Assembly: GCA_030388825.1 (NCBI GenBank)
Contig: CP128835.1
Coordinates: forward strand, 2,660,001 to 2,724,000
Direction: 5' to 3'
DNA length: 64,000 bases
Source of the DNA: Rossellomorea sp. AcN35-11
GTDB taxonomy: Bacteria > Bacillota > Bacilli > Bacillales > Bacillaceae_B
Under the pieces are notes generated by a model that worked only from the letters and a program-made list of their open reading frames with translations, was not told the DNA's origin and made no database searches. Numbering within the stretch: the first letter of the stretch is position 1; every line of letters starts with the position of its first letter. The translations under genes were made by a program, and so were the position numbers. Shown here piece by piece: positions 54,534 to 63,305 of this stretch.

Positions 54534-55643
54534 ATGGATAACCAAGTAGAAAAAATATCCTCTCGACAATTCCAGCTGCTGGTTTTGTTTTTCGCGATAG
54601 GAAGTTCAATCCTGTTAACCCCGCCGGCTTTGATTAACGCAAGTCTGCAGGATGGCTGGATATCAGGAATCATCGGTGTTGCACTTGGTTTATCGGTTAT
54701 CTATATATATGTTTCTTTAATTAAACTCAATCCTGGTCTCTCTTGGTTCTCTATCCTGGAAAAGGCATTTGGGACACTCGTAGGCAGGGTGATTTCCATT
54801 TTTTATTTTCTTTTTCTCTTTTTTCTGACCTGTGAAGTATTAAGTAACTTAGGGGATTTCATGGTCACTCAGATTATGGTTGAGACACCTAAAATGTATA
54901 TCCATATGCTCTTTTTGATCCCGGTGGCATATGGAGTGAAGCAGGGGATTGAAGTGATTGCCCGTTCTGCTGAAGTGATATATCCCACGTTCATCATACT
55001 TTTAGTATTCCTGGTGATTTTTTTAATACCGGAAGGGCAATTGGTTAATTTAGAACCCATTTTGGGAGAAGGAATGAAGCCTGTCGTAAAAGGGGCATTG
55101 TCTACTCTCACAGTTCCTTATATGGAAATGTTTGCACTAATATTGATTTCAACCTATGTAGTGGAACAAACGAAGATTGGGAAATCCTTTTTAGTCGGAG
55201 GACTAGCAGGAGGTATTATTCTGATTTCATTGACATTCCTTATTATATTGGTGTTGGGATATTCTTTTTCCTCCCATCTGCCTTATCCAACCTATGTGTT
55301 GGCCAAAAAAATAAACATCGCAGACTTTTTGCAAAGAGTGGAGGTGGTGGCAGCGGCTGTATGGATCATGAGTTTATTTTTTAAGGTTCTGATTTGTTTT
55401 TATTCTACTGTGTACGGATTAGGAGAAATCTTACACGTGAAAAACCATACTGTTTTGATCTTTCCGTTACTTGTTCCGATCTTATATTTTTCTGTGACGA
55501 TCTACCCTGATATTGCTTTTTTTACCATGTTTGTAAATGAAGTCATCCTCTCTTACACCCTGTTGTTCGGTCTGTTTATCCCTCTGTTGGGCCTATTTTC
55601 CTTGAAAATAAAGAAAAAACTTCATTCTAAACAATCAGCTTAA
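54534..55643 (+). CDS. Spore germinant receptor subunit B, first copy (GerAB family)
   Basis: A 369-residue APC-superfamily membrane protein with about ten helices. It begins MDNQVEKISSRQFQLLVLFF with family features AIGSSILLTPPALIN, DGWISGIIGVALG and YPTFIILLVFLVIFLIPEG. B subunits are the probable germinant-binding component. GGAG precedes the ATG, 12 bases after the D-like gene. About half of residues are shared with the following copy by eye (for example DGWISG, LSNLGDF, YGxxQGxEVIAR), so it is a tandem duplicate. Confidence 0.92.
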   Translation: MDNQVEKISSRQFQLLVLFFAIGSSILLTPPALINASLQDGWISGIIGVALGLSVIYIYVSLIKLNPGLSWFSILEKAFGTLVGRVISIFYFLFLFFLTCEVLSNLGDFMVTQIMVETPKMYIHMLFLIPVAYGVKQGIEVIARSAEVIYPTFIILLVFLVIFLIPEGQLVNLEPILGEGMKPVVKGALSTLTVPYMEMFALILISTYVVEQTKIGKSFLVGGLAGGIILISLTFLIILVLGYSFSSHLPYPTYVLAKKINIADFLQRVEVVAAAVWIMSLFFKVLICFYSTVYGLGEILHVKNHTVLIFPLLVPILYFSVTIYPDIAFFTMFVNEVILSYTLLFGLFIPLLGLFSLKIKKKLHSKQSA

Positions 55644-55676
55644 TGAAATGTATGCCTGGTATAGGAGGGGCTGGAG

Positions 55677-56783
55677 TTGAAATCAGATATGATCAGAATT
55701 ACACCTTATCAACTTTATCTATTGACCCTGATGTATGCCATTGGCAGTACGATTTTATTGATCCCGCCTGCACTGATTAAGGCACAGAATGATGGGTGGA
55801 TATCGGGATTGATTGGAACAGCGGCAGGGATGTTTTTATTCGTTCTTTACTATATCATTTCGAAGAAACACTCCTACAAAAATATGTTTCAAATTCATGA
55901 CGATGTACTTGGGCCAGTTGCGGGTAAAATAGTGAACACTATCTATTTTTTGTATTTTTTCTTATTGAGTGCCCAGGTCTTGAGTAATCTCGGGGATTTT
56001 TTAGCAGAATCCGTATTGAAGGTGACCCCGAAGGAATACATTCATCTGTTATTTCTTATTCCCATCCTTTACGGTGCCAGGCAGGGGTTGGAGGTGATAG
56101 CAAGAACGACAGAAACCTTATACCCTACGTTCATCATCTTATGTTTGATTTTCTTTATGTTTATCATCCCTGAAGTGGATTGGCATCATCTGGAGCCCGT
56201 TGCCCGTTCCGGCGTGAAACCCATATTGAAGAGTTCATTGTCCATTTTTTCATTACCGTACTTGGAAATGGTTATATTCATGATGATTCTTCCCCATGTG
56301 AACGAAAGGGATCATGCTCTTAAATCCCTGTTGAAAGGAGGGGCTGTAGGAGGGGCTATCCTTATTATCATTACGGTATTGATCATTGGTGTATTCGGAC
56401 ATGATTTATCATCACATTATATTTATCCCACCTTTTTATTAGCCCAGAAGATAAATGTGGCGAACATATTTGAAAGAGTAGAAGTGATCATTGCTGCTGT
56501 CTGGATCATCAGTTTATTCATCAAGCTGCTTCTCTGCTACTATGTTACCTGTTTGTCATTAACCCACCTTTTCAAGTTTAGAAGTGTTAAACTGAGTGTC
56601 TTTCCACTTGGTGGCATCACTTGGTATTTTTCCATCATCATCTACCCCAATACTGCTTTTTTTCAACAATTCATCCAGGTCGCGTTAATTTACAAAATGA
56701 TTGTAGGTTTCCTATTCCCCCTATTGCTTCTTTTTTTCCATTCAAAGAAGGCATATAAACAAGGAAGTTTAGACGTTCAGTGA
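55677..56783 (+). CDS. Spore germinant receptor subunit B, second copy (GerAB family)
   Basis: A 368-residue GerAB-type protein, starting with TTG after AGGAGGGG. It begins (M)KSDMIRITPYQLYLLTLMYA with AIGSTILLIPPALIK, NDGWISGLIGTAAG and LEVIARTTETLYPTFIIL. It parallels the first B copy along its length yet differs in many loop and helix residues. Two B subunits in one operon could bind different germinants, as suggested for other Bacillus receptors with multiple B genes. It is the last gene of the operon. Confidence 0.92.
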   Translation: MKSDMIRITPYQLYLLTLMYAIGSTILLIPPALIKAQNDGWISGLIGTAAGMFLFVLYYIISKKHSYKNMFQIHDDVLGPVAGKIVNTIYFLYFFLLSAQVLSNLGDFLAESVLKVTPKEYIHLLFLIPILYGARQGLEVIARTTETLYPTFIILCLIFFMFIIPEVDWHHLEPVARSGVKPILKSSLSIFSLPYLEMVIFMMILPHVNERDHALKSLLKGGAVGGAILIIITVLIIGVFGHDLSSHYIYPTFLLAQKINVANIFERVEVIIAAVWIISLFIKLLLCYYVTCLSLTHLFKFRSVKLSVFPLGGITWYFSIIIYPNTAFFQQFIQVALIYKMIVGFLFPLLLLFFHSKKAYKQGSLDVQ

Positions 56784-56861
56784 AAATCAATAATGATTTA
56801 CACCATCCACTCATACAACAGTAATAGAGGGTGTCCAAGCTACTGTAAATGGGGGAAAGGT

Positions 56862-57449
56862 ATGGGGAGAGATTTCGGTATCATTGTGTTGGGCAGTGTT
56901 TTGGTAGGGATAGGCATCAATTTATTTTTTGTGCCCCATCATTTTCTGGATGGGGGAATGATAGGGATAGGACTCATTTCACATTATTGGTTCGGGTTCA
57001 AGCCAGGCCTGACAATGATCATTTTAAGCATTCCTCTCTATATGTTAGCGTTTTTTATGGATAGAAGACTGTTTTATAATAGTATTCATGGCCTATGGTT
57101 ATCATCTTTGATGATCGATGTTATTTATCAATGGAAAGATGCCTTCATCCTTCCACCCATGGGCAGCGCATTGTGCGGAGGTGCCTTTGTAGGTATAGGC
57201 ATCGGTATGATGTTAAGGGGGAATTCTGCGACGGGTGGCACGGACTTATTGGCACAGCTGATCGGCAGGAGTGTAAAGATGAACGTGGGAAAAATCATCT
57301 TTGTCATTGATGGCCTTGTGTTAATGGTAGGCTGGCCGGTGATAGGAGTCGAATCGTTTTTGTATTCATTATTGGCTGTCAGTACAGTAGGTTTTTTTAC
57401 AACACTATTGACACATCATAATCATGACAGCGGATTTTCCTTTCGTTAA
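56862..57449 (+). CDS. YitT-family (DUF161) membrane protein
   Basis: A 195-residue protein with about five helices and no DUF2179 domain. It starts MGRDFGIIVLGSVLVGIGIN. Family motifs are FFVPHHFLDGGMIGIGLISH (20), KPGLTMIILSIPLY and the RGNSATGGTDLLAQLI motif near residue 120. Function is unknown; full-length relatives are about 280 residues, so this is a short form ending with HHNHDSGFSFR. AAAGGT precedes the ATG; an earlier in-frame ATG at 56793 lacks a ribosome site. Confidence 0.87.
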   Translation: MGRDFGIIVLGSVLVGIGINLFFVPHHFLDGGMIGIGLISHYWFGFKPGLTMIILSIPLYMLAFFMDRRLFYNSIHGLWLSSLMIDVIYQWKDAFILPPMGSALCGGAFVGIGIGMMLRGNSATGGTDLLAQLIGRSVKMNVGKIIFVIDGLVLMVGWPVIGVESFLYSLLAVSTVGFFTTLLTHHNHDSGFSFR

Positions 57450-57566
57450 GATGGAAAAGCTGATAGAATAAAGAAGCTATGGGCACAAGATTGCTCATAA
57501 TGACGATTCATGATATTCTAAACGGAAATTCGCAAATGGAACATAGCAACGAAAGTGGTGGAAGCT

Positions 57567-59042
57567 TTGGAACAAGATCACACGGAACAAGAAAATCAAA
57601 CGAGCTTTATAAAAATTAAAAAATTCAAATTTGTTATGCTTCTTTTCTTCCTGGTGTTTGCAACTGCTGGAATTACAACATTTGCACTTGCTTTTGGAGA
57701 TGAAAAAGCAGTAAATGTAGGGGTACCAGAACGTTCAGAGTTTCAGAAACTGTATGAAGCTTATGACAAGTTAAATGAAAATTACTATAAGGATCTTGAC
57801 CAGGACACCTTGGTGAACGGTGCTATTAATGGAATGCTGGATAGTATTGGCGATCCTTATTCTGATTATATGGATGTAGAAGAAGCAAAGAAATTCCAGG
57901 AAAGCATCTCTTCTTCATTTGAAGGAATAGGAGCTGAAATCCAGGAGAAAGAAGGATATATATCCATCGTGTCTCCAATTAAAGGCTCTCCTGCTGAGAA
58001 AGCCGGTTTACAGCCGAATGATAAGATCACGAAAGTGGATGACAAGAGTATTCAAGGAATGTCCGTAACCGATGCAGTTCTTCTGATACGCGGTGAAAAA
58101 GGGACAAAGGTTACTCTGACCATCCAGCGGCCAGGTCAGGAAAAGCCCATGCAAGTGACCATCACAAGGGATGAAATTCCGATTGAAACCGTGTATGCAG
58201 AAATGAAAGAGAATGGCGTTGCTGAAATCCAAATTACAAGCTTCTCGGAAAATACCTATAAAGAATTAACCGAAGCTTTAAATGATATGAACGATAAAGG
58301 CATGAAGAAACTGGTTCTTGATTTAAGACAAAATCCAGGTGGATTACTTGATCAAGCTGTTAAAATTTCCAACTTGTTTGTACCTGAAGGCGAAGTATTA
58401 TTCCAAGTGGAAGACAGCAATGGGAAAGTGGAAAAATATATTTCAGAATCCGGGCAGAAGATAGACATTCCAACAGCCGTTCTGATTGATGGAGGTAGCG
58501 CAAGTGCTGCAGAAATCTTGGCAGCGGCTGTGAATGAATCAAATGATATTCCTCTTGTAGGCACAAAGTCCTTTGGTAAAGGAACGGTGCAAACAGCAGA
58601 AAACTTCAAGGATGGCTCCAATATGAAATTTACAACTGCCAAATGGTTGACTCCTGAAGGCAATTGGATTCATGAAAAGGGGATCACACCGGATATTGAA
58701 GTGAAGATGCCGGAATATGCACAGCTTCCTTATATCAATCCTGATGAGGAACTTAAGGAATCAGACCTATCAGATCAAGTGAAAACAGCAGAACAAATGC
58801 TCAATGCCCTTGATTTGAATCCAGGAAATGTAGATGGATATTATGATGAAGAGACGACAAAAGCGGTTAAGCAGTTCCAGGAAAAGAATGAATTAGACGT
58901 TACCGGAACGTTAAATGCAGAGACGACCTTAAAGCTCATGTCTAATCTACGTGACAAACTGAAAGAAAACGATCCTCAAGTGAAGAAAGCCATTGAGGAA
59001 TTGAACAAAAAAAAACTAAGAGCATTGGAAGATCTCAGGTGA
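57567..59042 (+). CDS. ctpA: S41 carboxyl-terminal processing protease (CtpA-like)
   Basis: About 491 residues. A single N-terminal membrane anchor (residues ~22-45), an N-terminal helical region, a PDZ domain (~115-205: SFEGIGAEIQEKEGYISIVS, then SPAEKAGLQPNDKI) and the S41 core follow. The catalytic Ser is in DGGSASAAEIL (near 313) and Lys in TKSFGKGTVQ (near 338). A C-terminal peptidoglycan-binding domain (~400-470: NVDGYYDEETTKAVKQFQEK) ends the protein. It acts at the outer membrane face. Start is ambiguous among GTG 57555, GTG 57558 and TTG 57567. Confidence 0.93.
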   Translation: MEQDHTEQENQTSFIKIKKFKFVMLLFFLVFATAGITTFALAFGDEKAVNVGVPERSEFQKLYEAYDKLNENYYKDLDQDTLVNGAINGMLDSIGDPYSDYMDVEEAKKFQESISSSFEGIGAEIQEKEGYISIVSPIKGSPAEKAGLQPNDKITKVDDKSIQGMSVTDAVLLIRGEKGTKVTLTIQRPGQEKPMQVTITRDEIPIETVYAEMKENGVAEIQITSFSENTYKELTEALNDMNDKGMKKLVLDLRQNPGGLLDQAVKISNLFVPEGEVLFQVEDSNGKVEKYISESGQKIDIPTAVLIDGGSASAAEILAAAVNESNDIPLVGTKSFGKGTVQTAENFKDGSNMKFTTAKWLTPEGNWIHEKGITPDIEVKMPEYAQLPYINPDEELKESDLSDQVKTAEQMLNALDLNPGNVDGYYDEETTKAVKQFQEKNELDVTGTLNAETTLKLMSNLRDKLKENDPQVKKAIEELNKKKLRALEDLR

Positions 59043-59063
59043 TGCTGCCTGGGGTCTTTTTTT
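59030..59063 (+). terminator. Terminator of ctpA
   Basis: AGATCTCAGG (59030-59039) pairs with CCTGGGGTCT (59048-59057) using two U-G wobbles, followed by six T. The left arm includes the last codons of ctpA. Confidence 0.8.
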
Positions 59064-59134
59064 ATTGGATTGTTATTACTCGTATAGAATCGTGAAGCTT
59101 TACCGACAATGAGAGTATATATGAGGTGATCTTT

Positions 59135-60070
59135 ATGAAAAAAACGGTGCTTCCCATGGCATTACTATTTTCTGTCGTCTTTATTGTGAGTTGTTCACCT
59201 TTCTTTCAAGATTGGAGACAACAGACAAACAGACAAGGCACGTCAACAGAAAAGCTTTTATCAAATGAAAAAGATGAACCCTTTTTTTCTTTGCTTCCAG
59301 ATGAAAATAAAGCACCGGTTAACGTACTGTTAATTGGATCGGATCAGAGGGAAAACGAACCTGCCCGTGCGGATGTTCTGATGGTTGCTCAATATACTCC
59401 GCAATCATCTGTCATGAAAGTCGTGTCCATCATGAGGGATACTTACGTGAACATACCGGGATACCATAAGAGTAAAATTAATCATGCCTATTCATGGGGT
59501 GGGGAAGAGCTTCTGGCTGAAACGATACGTGAGAATTTCAATATAGATGTTCAGCATTCCATCAAAGTAGACTTCAATCATTTTATCAATGTTATGGATC
59601 TTGTCTTTCCTAATGGAGTAGAAGTCACAATAACTGAACCGATGATTAAACATTGGAAATGGTCAAAGGATTCCGGTAGACAACAATTAAAAGGAGAGGA
59701 AATATTACAATACGTGAGGTTTAGGGGGGATATTGAGAGTGACTTCGGCAGAGTGGAGCGACAGCAGGAAATTATGGCATTGGCAGAAAAAAGTCTGAAG
59801 GATCAGATGGAGTCCGGCGAAGGGATTACAACCGCAATTTCCTTAATGAGAGAAGGCTTCAAGAACGTTGAAACCTCTACCCCTATCAGTGAAGTGATTA
59901 AGTATGGCTTATCATTCATGATGAATCCTTTACAAAAAGTAGATACACTGCGTATTCCCATTGAAGGAAGCTTTACGGATCTTTCCACCGTTCACGCTGG
60001 TCTCGTACTAGACATGGATGAAACGAAAAATCAAGAAGCCATCGAACACTTCCTTAAGTCCGTTGAGTGA
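59135..60070 (+). CDS. LytR-CpsA-Psr family wall-polymer ligase
   Basis: A 311-residue LCP protein with an N-terminal signal-anchor that may be processed at a lipobox-like VSCS (near residue 19). Conserved LCP blocks are VNVLLIGSDQR, ARADVLMVAQYTP, VVSIMRDTYVNIPGYHKSKI (20) and INHAYSWGGEELLAETI, with Arg in LQYVRFRGDIESDFGRVERQ. LCP enzymes attach teichoic acids or capsule to peptidoglycan. ATG 59135 follows GAGGTG. It is monocistronic and converges on the AlbA_2 gene. Confidence 0.92.
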   Translation: MKKTVLPMALLFSVVFIVSCSPFFQDWRQQTNRQGTSTEKLLSNEKDEPFFSLLPDENKAPVNVLLIGSDQRENEPARADVLMVAQYTPQSSVMKVVSIMRDTYVNIPGYHKSKINHAYSWGGEELLAETIRENFNIDVQHSIKVDFNHFINVMDLVFPNGVEVTITEPMIKHWKWSKDSGRQQLKGEEILQYVRFRGDIESDFGRVERQQEIMALAEKSLKDQMESGEGITTAISLMREGFKNVETSTPISEVIKYGLSFMMNPLQKVDTLRIPIEGSFTDLSTVHAGLVLDMDETKNQEAIEHFLKSVE

Positions 60071-60071
60071 A

Positions 60072-60797
60072 TTACCATGAGTGGAACTCAGAAGAATCAA
60101 GGTCCAGATAAGACTCGATCTTCTTCATTTTTCTTATAATCAAATCATGTAAATAGTTCTTGTACTTACGGTCTTCCGCATGACTATGTTCATGATGAAG
60201 AACTTTTAGGTGTTCAAGGTGCTCTTTTAATGTACGTTCATCGCTGTCAGAACCACCAGACTGGACCTTTCGAAGAATGACATCCACCAATTTGTCGTGT
60301 GTGGCTTCGACCGTCTTTGTTCCCTGCCTCGCATAGATGGCTCCATAGCGCAGTTCACCTCTTGTCACAATGGATGTGTAAGGGACGTAACGAGGGTCAT
60401 AATCGATGATCAGAACCTGAAAACGTTTTAATTCCAACAAGGGATGCAGACCTTTAGGAAAAATGAAATCTTCCGTTCTATAGCGAAGAGATTTGGGAAG
60501 CAGGTGTTGAAGCTTATTATCAACGTCTGCCTTATCTAAAAATTCCTCATCCGACAATCCCTTCAAGTCCAATGACCCATCGTCATCCTGCATTACACCT
60601 ACAATAATGCATCCACCACCTGTATTGGAGATCGCCAAGATATGCTTAGCCATCTTTGTGAATTCAATCCAATCTGATTTAAAATCCACGTAATCCGTTT
60701 CACCAGTATTATGAAATAACAAATCCTTCAACGTTTCATGAGAAGGATTTTTCAAGAAGTCTCTCAATTTAATCGGAACAATCTTCTCATAGTACAT
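60072..60797 (-). CDS. AlbA_2/Schlafen-type DNA-binding domain protein
   Basis: A 241-residue protein beginning MYYEKIVPIKLRDFLKNPSH. The AlbA_2 domain is seen in GETDYVDFKSDWIEFTKMAK (20), ILAISNTGGGCIIVGV and the closing segment GAIYARQGTKTVEAT. The C-terminal ~60 residues are charged and helical. The family binds nucleic acids and occurs in putative transcription regulators and some defence proteins. It starts at ATG 60797 after AAGGTGGGG. It stands alone and is convergent with the LCP gene. Role unknown. Confidence 0.82.
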   Translation of the reverse strand: MYYEKIVPIKLRDFLKNPSHETLKDLLFHNTGETDYVDFKSDWIEFTKMAKHILAISNTGGGCIIVGVMQDDDGSLDLKGLSDEEFLDKADVDNKLQHLLPKSLRYRTEDFIFPKGLHPLLELKRFQVLIIDYDPRYVPYTSIVTRGELRYGAIYARQGTKTVEATHDKLVDVILRKVQSGGSDSDERTLKEHLEHLKVLHHEHSHAEDRKYKNYLHDLIIRKMKKIESYLDLDSSEFHSW

Positions 60798-61072
60798 TGG
60801 CAACCCCACCTTTAGCGTGTTCGCGGTGAATGATTTCTCGGAATGGACACTTTTGATCGATGTTCGAATACAGGATCGATACATTTTTGATAAGGACAAC
60901 ACATTCTGTTCCTGTTTATTTCATTCTATGCATGTAAAGATAAGAAATCACGTAAAGGTTGCTTCTTTTCTTACTGGTGTTCTATGCTATATTATGGTTT
61001 GGAACTTTCATTCATTGTGTTCATACCCACTTTCTAATAAACTATGGATAGATCTATAGAAAGGAAGATACC

Positions 61073-61993
61073 ATGAAAAAAGATGTTTACATACTTTCCG
61101 GATTTCTTGGTAGTGGTAAAACGACGTTATTGAAAAGTTTTCTGCGTGCTTTAAAAGAACAAGATAGAAAACCGGCAGTTTTAATGAACGAATTAGGCAA
61201 TGTATCCATAGATAGTGATGAAGTCGAGGAAGATATGGCATTAAGGGAGTTGCTTGACGGGTGTATATGCTGCACCATTTCAGAGAAGCTTGAATCCCAG
61301 CTTCAAGAGTTACTTATGAACGAAGATTTTGATGTATTAGTGATAGAGACGACTGGAGCAGCTCATCCTGTTGAAGTTGTCGATTCCATTCTATCGCCCC
61401 TGTTTGCCAATCAATTTGAATTTAAGGGAATTGTCACAGTAGTGGATGGATTACAATGGAAAAACCGGGATCAATTCAGCCCGGCGGTTCTCCATTTGAT
61501 GAGAGAACAAATACGTCACGCTCAATATATTGTCGCGAATAAAATGGATTTGCTAACAGAAATGGAACAGGGGAGATTCTCTTATGAACTCCAACAAATC
61601 AACCAACATGCAAAGGTATATTTAACCAACTACTCTAAGGTAGCATTGAAAGATTTATTCGCATTGTCAGTTGAAAGCTCGTTCGATTCATATGAGAAAG
61701 CATCCATCGGTGAACAATTATCCTTACAGGCAGTGATATATACCTTTAGGGGAACGGTTAATGGTGAAGTATTTGAAGAATGGCTCCAAAATCAGCCGGA
61801 CGGCATATACAGAATGAAGGGTTATGTTCCATTGCAGGGACGCAAATATCCAACCCTGTTTCAATATTCATATGGTATGCCCCTTTTCATGCCAGGGGAT
61901 ATGAATTATCCAACCAATTTTGTCATAATAGGAGAAAATTTACATAAGTCAGAATTAATACGTTCATTAGAAGAAATAGACATAATCGAATAA
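61073..61993 (+). CDS. CobW/COG0523-family GTPase (zinc metallochaperone-like)
   Basis: A 306-residue G3E GTPase. Walker A is GFLGSGKTTLL (residues 10-20), the metal-binding motif GCICCTI is near residue 63, and the nucleotide-specificity motif NKMDLL near 158. A CobW C-terminal domain follows (VIYTFRGTVNGEVFEEWL). Relatives such as YciC and ZigA deliver zinc during zinc limitation; others serve B12 or nitrile hydratase. I looked for a Zur-type operator upstream and did not see one. GGAAG precedes the ATG. It heads a cluster with two Cys-rich membrane proteins. Confidence 0.91.
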   Translation: MKKDVYILSGFLGSGKTTLLKSFLRALKEQDRKPAVLMNELGNVSIDSDEVEEDMALRELLDGCICCTISEKLESQLQELLMNEDFDVLVIETTGAAHPVEVVDSILSPLFANQFEFKGIVTVVDGLQWKNRDQFSPAVLHLMREQIRHAQYIVANKMDLLTEMEQGRFSYELQQINQHAKVYLTNYSKVALKDLFALSVESSFDSYEKASIGEQLSLQAVIYTFRGTVNGEVFEEWLQNQPDGIYRMKGYVPLQGRKYPTLFQYSYGMPLFMPGDMNYPTNFVIIGENLHKSELIRSLEEIDIIE

Positions 61994-62015
61994 CGGTATA
62001 TGGGGAGAAACGTTT

Positions 62016-62312
62016 ATGGTTTTTCTTTTGTTTAGTATTGAACTTATTTTTCTTATCAGTGGAATTTATGGGTTGAGTATTTATGAGTCTAAACTGCAAT
62101 TTATGATCTTTATCGGGTTGATTGCACTCAGTGTTGTCATGTTTTTGACAACCGTTGTGTACTATGAAAGGAAAAAGCATAAAAAGGATAGGTCTTATGA
62201 TTGTTGGGACTGTGGCATGTATTCACCGGATTGTCTACCTTCACCACCTGTGATGAAACGGTTGGATTGTGATTCACCTAATTGTGACTGCACCCCTGAC
62301 TGCTCCCCGTAG
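62016..62312 (+). CDS. Small membrane protein with Cys-rich cytosolic or external tail
   Basis: A 98-residue protein. Two hydrophobic helices (VFLLFSIELIFLISGIYGLS and FMIFIGLIALSVVMFLTTVV) are followed by a basic linker (YYERKKHKKD). The tail holds eight cysteines: CWDCGMYSPDC, then DCDSPNCDCTPDCSP at the end. GGGGAG precedes the ATG 22 bases after cobW, so they are likely cotranscribed. The tail looks suited to metal binding. I do not recognise a family. Confidence 0.75.
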   Translation: MVFLLFSIELIFLISGIYGLSIYESKLQFMIFIGLIALSVVMFLTTVVYYERKKHKKDRSYDCWDCGMYSPDCLPSPPVMKRLDCDSPNCDCTPDCSP

Positions 62313-62324
62313 GAGGAAAACGGA

Positions 62325-62681
62325 ATGAAAGAAATCCTGAACTTTATGCCATGTCACAGATTGCCTGAACGTTCACTATTCGTAAGGGGGGTGCAATTCC
62401 CCCTATGTTTCAGGTGTATGGGCATCCTCATAGGAATGCTTTTAGGTGCACCGATCATTTGGATGTTCTGCCCAGGGTTGGTTTTCAATCATTTGATTTA
62501 CGGAGGGCTTTTGATCATACCACTTTTAGTGGACGGATTCACTCAGCTTTGGAAATGGAGAAAAAGTACGAATCTTTTACGTTTGCTTACTGGAATGTTG
62601 TGTGGAACAGGATTATCGGTTTTTATCATTGTTTCTTCCAGGTTGGGAGTAAAGGTTATCATGATGATGACGGGCTCATAA
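62325..62681 (+). CDS. DUF2085 membrane protein
   Basis: A 118-residue protein with three helices. The N-terminal motif CHRLPERSLFVRGVQFPLCF (20), continuing RCMGILIGMLLG, defines DUF2085 (conserved Cys/His/Cys/Cys). GTAGGAGG lies before the ATG, 12 bases after the Cys-rich gene. The conserved cysteine/histidine set and location after CobW suggest a membrane metal-handling role, by inference only. Confidence 0.87.
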   Translation: MKEILNFMPCHRLPERSLFVRGVQFPLCFRCMGILIGMLLGAPIIWMFCPGLVFNHLIYGGLLIIPLLVDGFTQLWKWRKSTNLLRLLTGMLCGTGLSVFIIVSSRLGVKVIMMMTGS

Positions 62682-62766
62682 CATTGACACCCGGGAAGAA
62701 AAAAGATAAAATTAAAAAAGTTAACTTAGTGAATTATTTATTGAGTTTAAGAAAGGTCGTTTTTTA

Positions 62767-63192
62767 GTGGGAAAAGAATTGTTCGAGTTAGAGGGCTTAT
62801 TTAGGTCCGTATTTAGAATGATGCGATCTGATATTCGAACCATCTTTGGGGAGTTCATTTCCAATGGAGAATTTAGAGTCCTTCAACTCATCAGGGAAAA
62901 TGGAGCATTGAAATCCTCCGAAATTTCTAAACGTATGGAAGTATCGGCAAGCCACATTACATCCATTACAGATACCTTAGTAGAGAAGCGCTATATTACG
63001 AGACAAAGATCGAACGAAGATCGTAGAGTGGTAGAGTTGGCCCTTACCCCTCAAGGCATTGAAGTCCTGGTCCAATGTGAGGATAAGAAGTCTCAATATT
63101 TCCAGGAATTATTTCAAACGTTTGATAAAGAAGAAATACAGCACTTAATTGAACTGTTTGAGAAATTATTGCATTCATCCAATCGTAAATAA
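62767..63192 (+). CDS. MarR-family transcriptional regulator
   Basis: A 141-residue winged-helix regulator. It starts with GTG: (M)GKELFELEGLFRSVFRMMR. The recognition helix region is EISKRMEVSASHITSITDTL and the wing is RQRSNEDRRVVELALTPQG, with the DxRxxxVxLT pattern of MarR proteins. It lies directly upstream of an MFS efflux pump in the same direction, the usual layout for a local repressor. AAAGG is about 11 bases before the GTG. Confidence 0.9.
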   Translation: MGKELFELEGLFRSVFRMMRSDIRTIFGEFISNGEFRVLQLIRENGALKSSEISKRMEVSASHITSITDTLVEKRYITRQRSNEDRRVVELALTPQGIEVLVQCEDKKSQYFQELFQTFDKEEIQHLIELFEKLLHSSNRK

Positions 63193-63305
63193 TGTAAAGA
63201 TGTATCTTGCACATGGGGTTGACCAGACGGTCGCCCCCTCCATTTTGTCCATTTACTTAAGTAGGTTAACTATTCATAAATTCAATATTAAGGGAGGCAT
63301 AATAT

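Noticed and set aside
60903..61072. Zur operator upstream of the CobW GTPase
   Set aside because: No TCGTAATnATTACGA-like palindrome could be found in the spacer.
62700..63305. MarR operator palindromes around the regulator gene
   Set aside because: GTTAACT-containing AT-rich pieces occur upstream of both marR and the MFS gene, but no convincing shared palindrome could be defined by eye.
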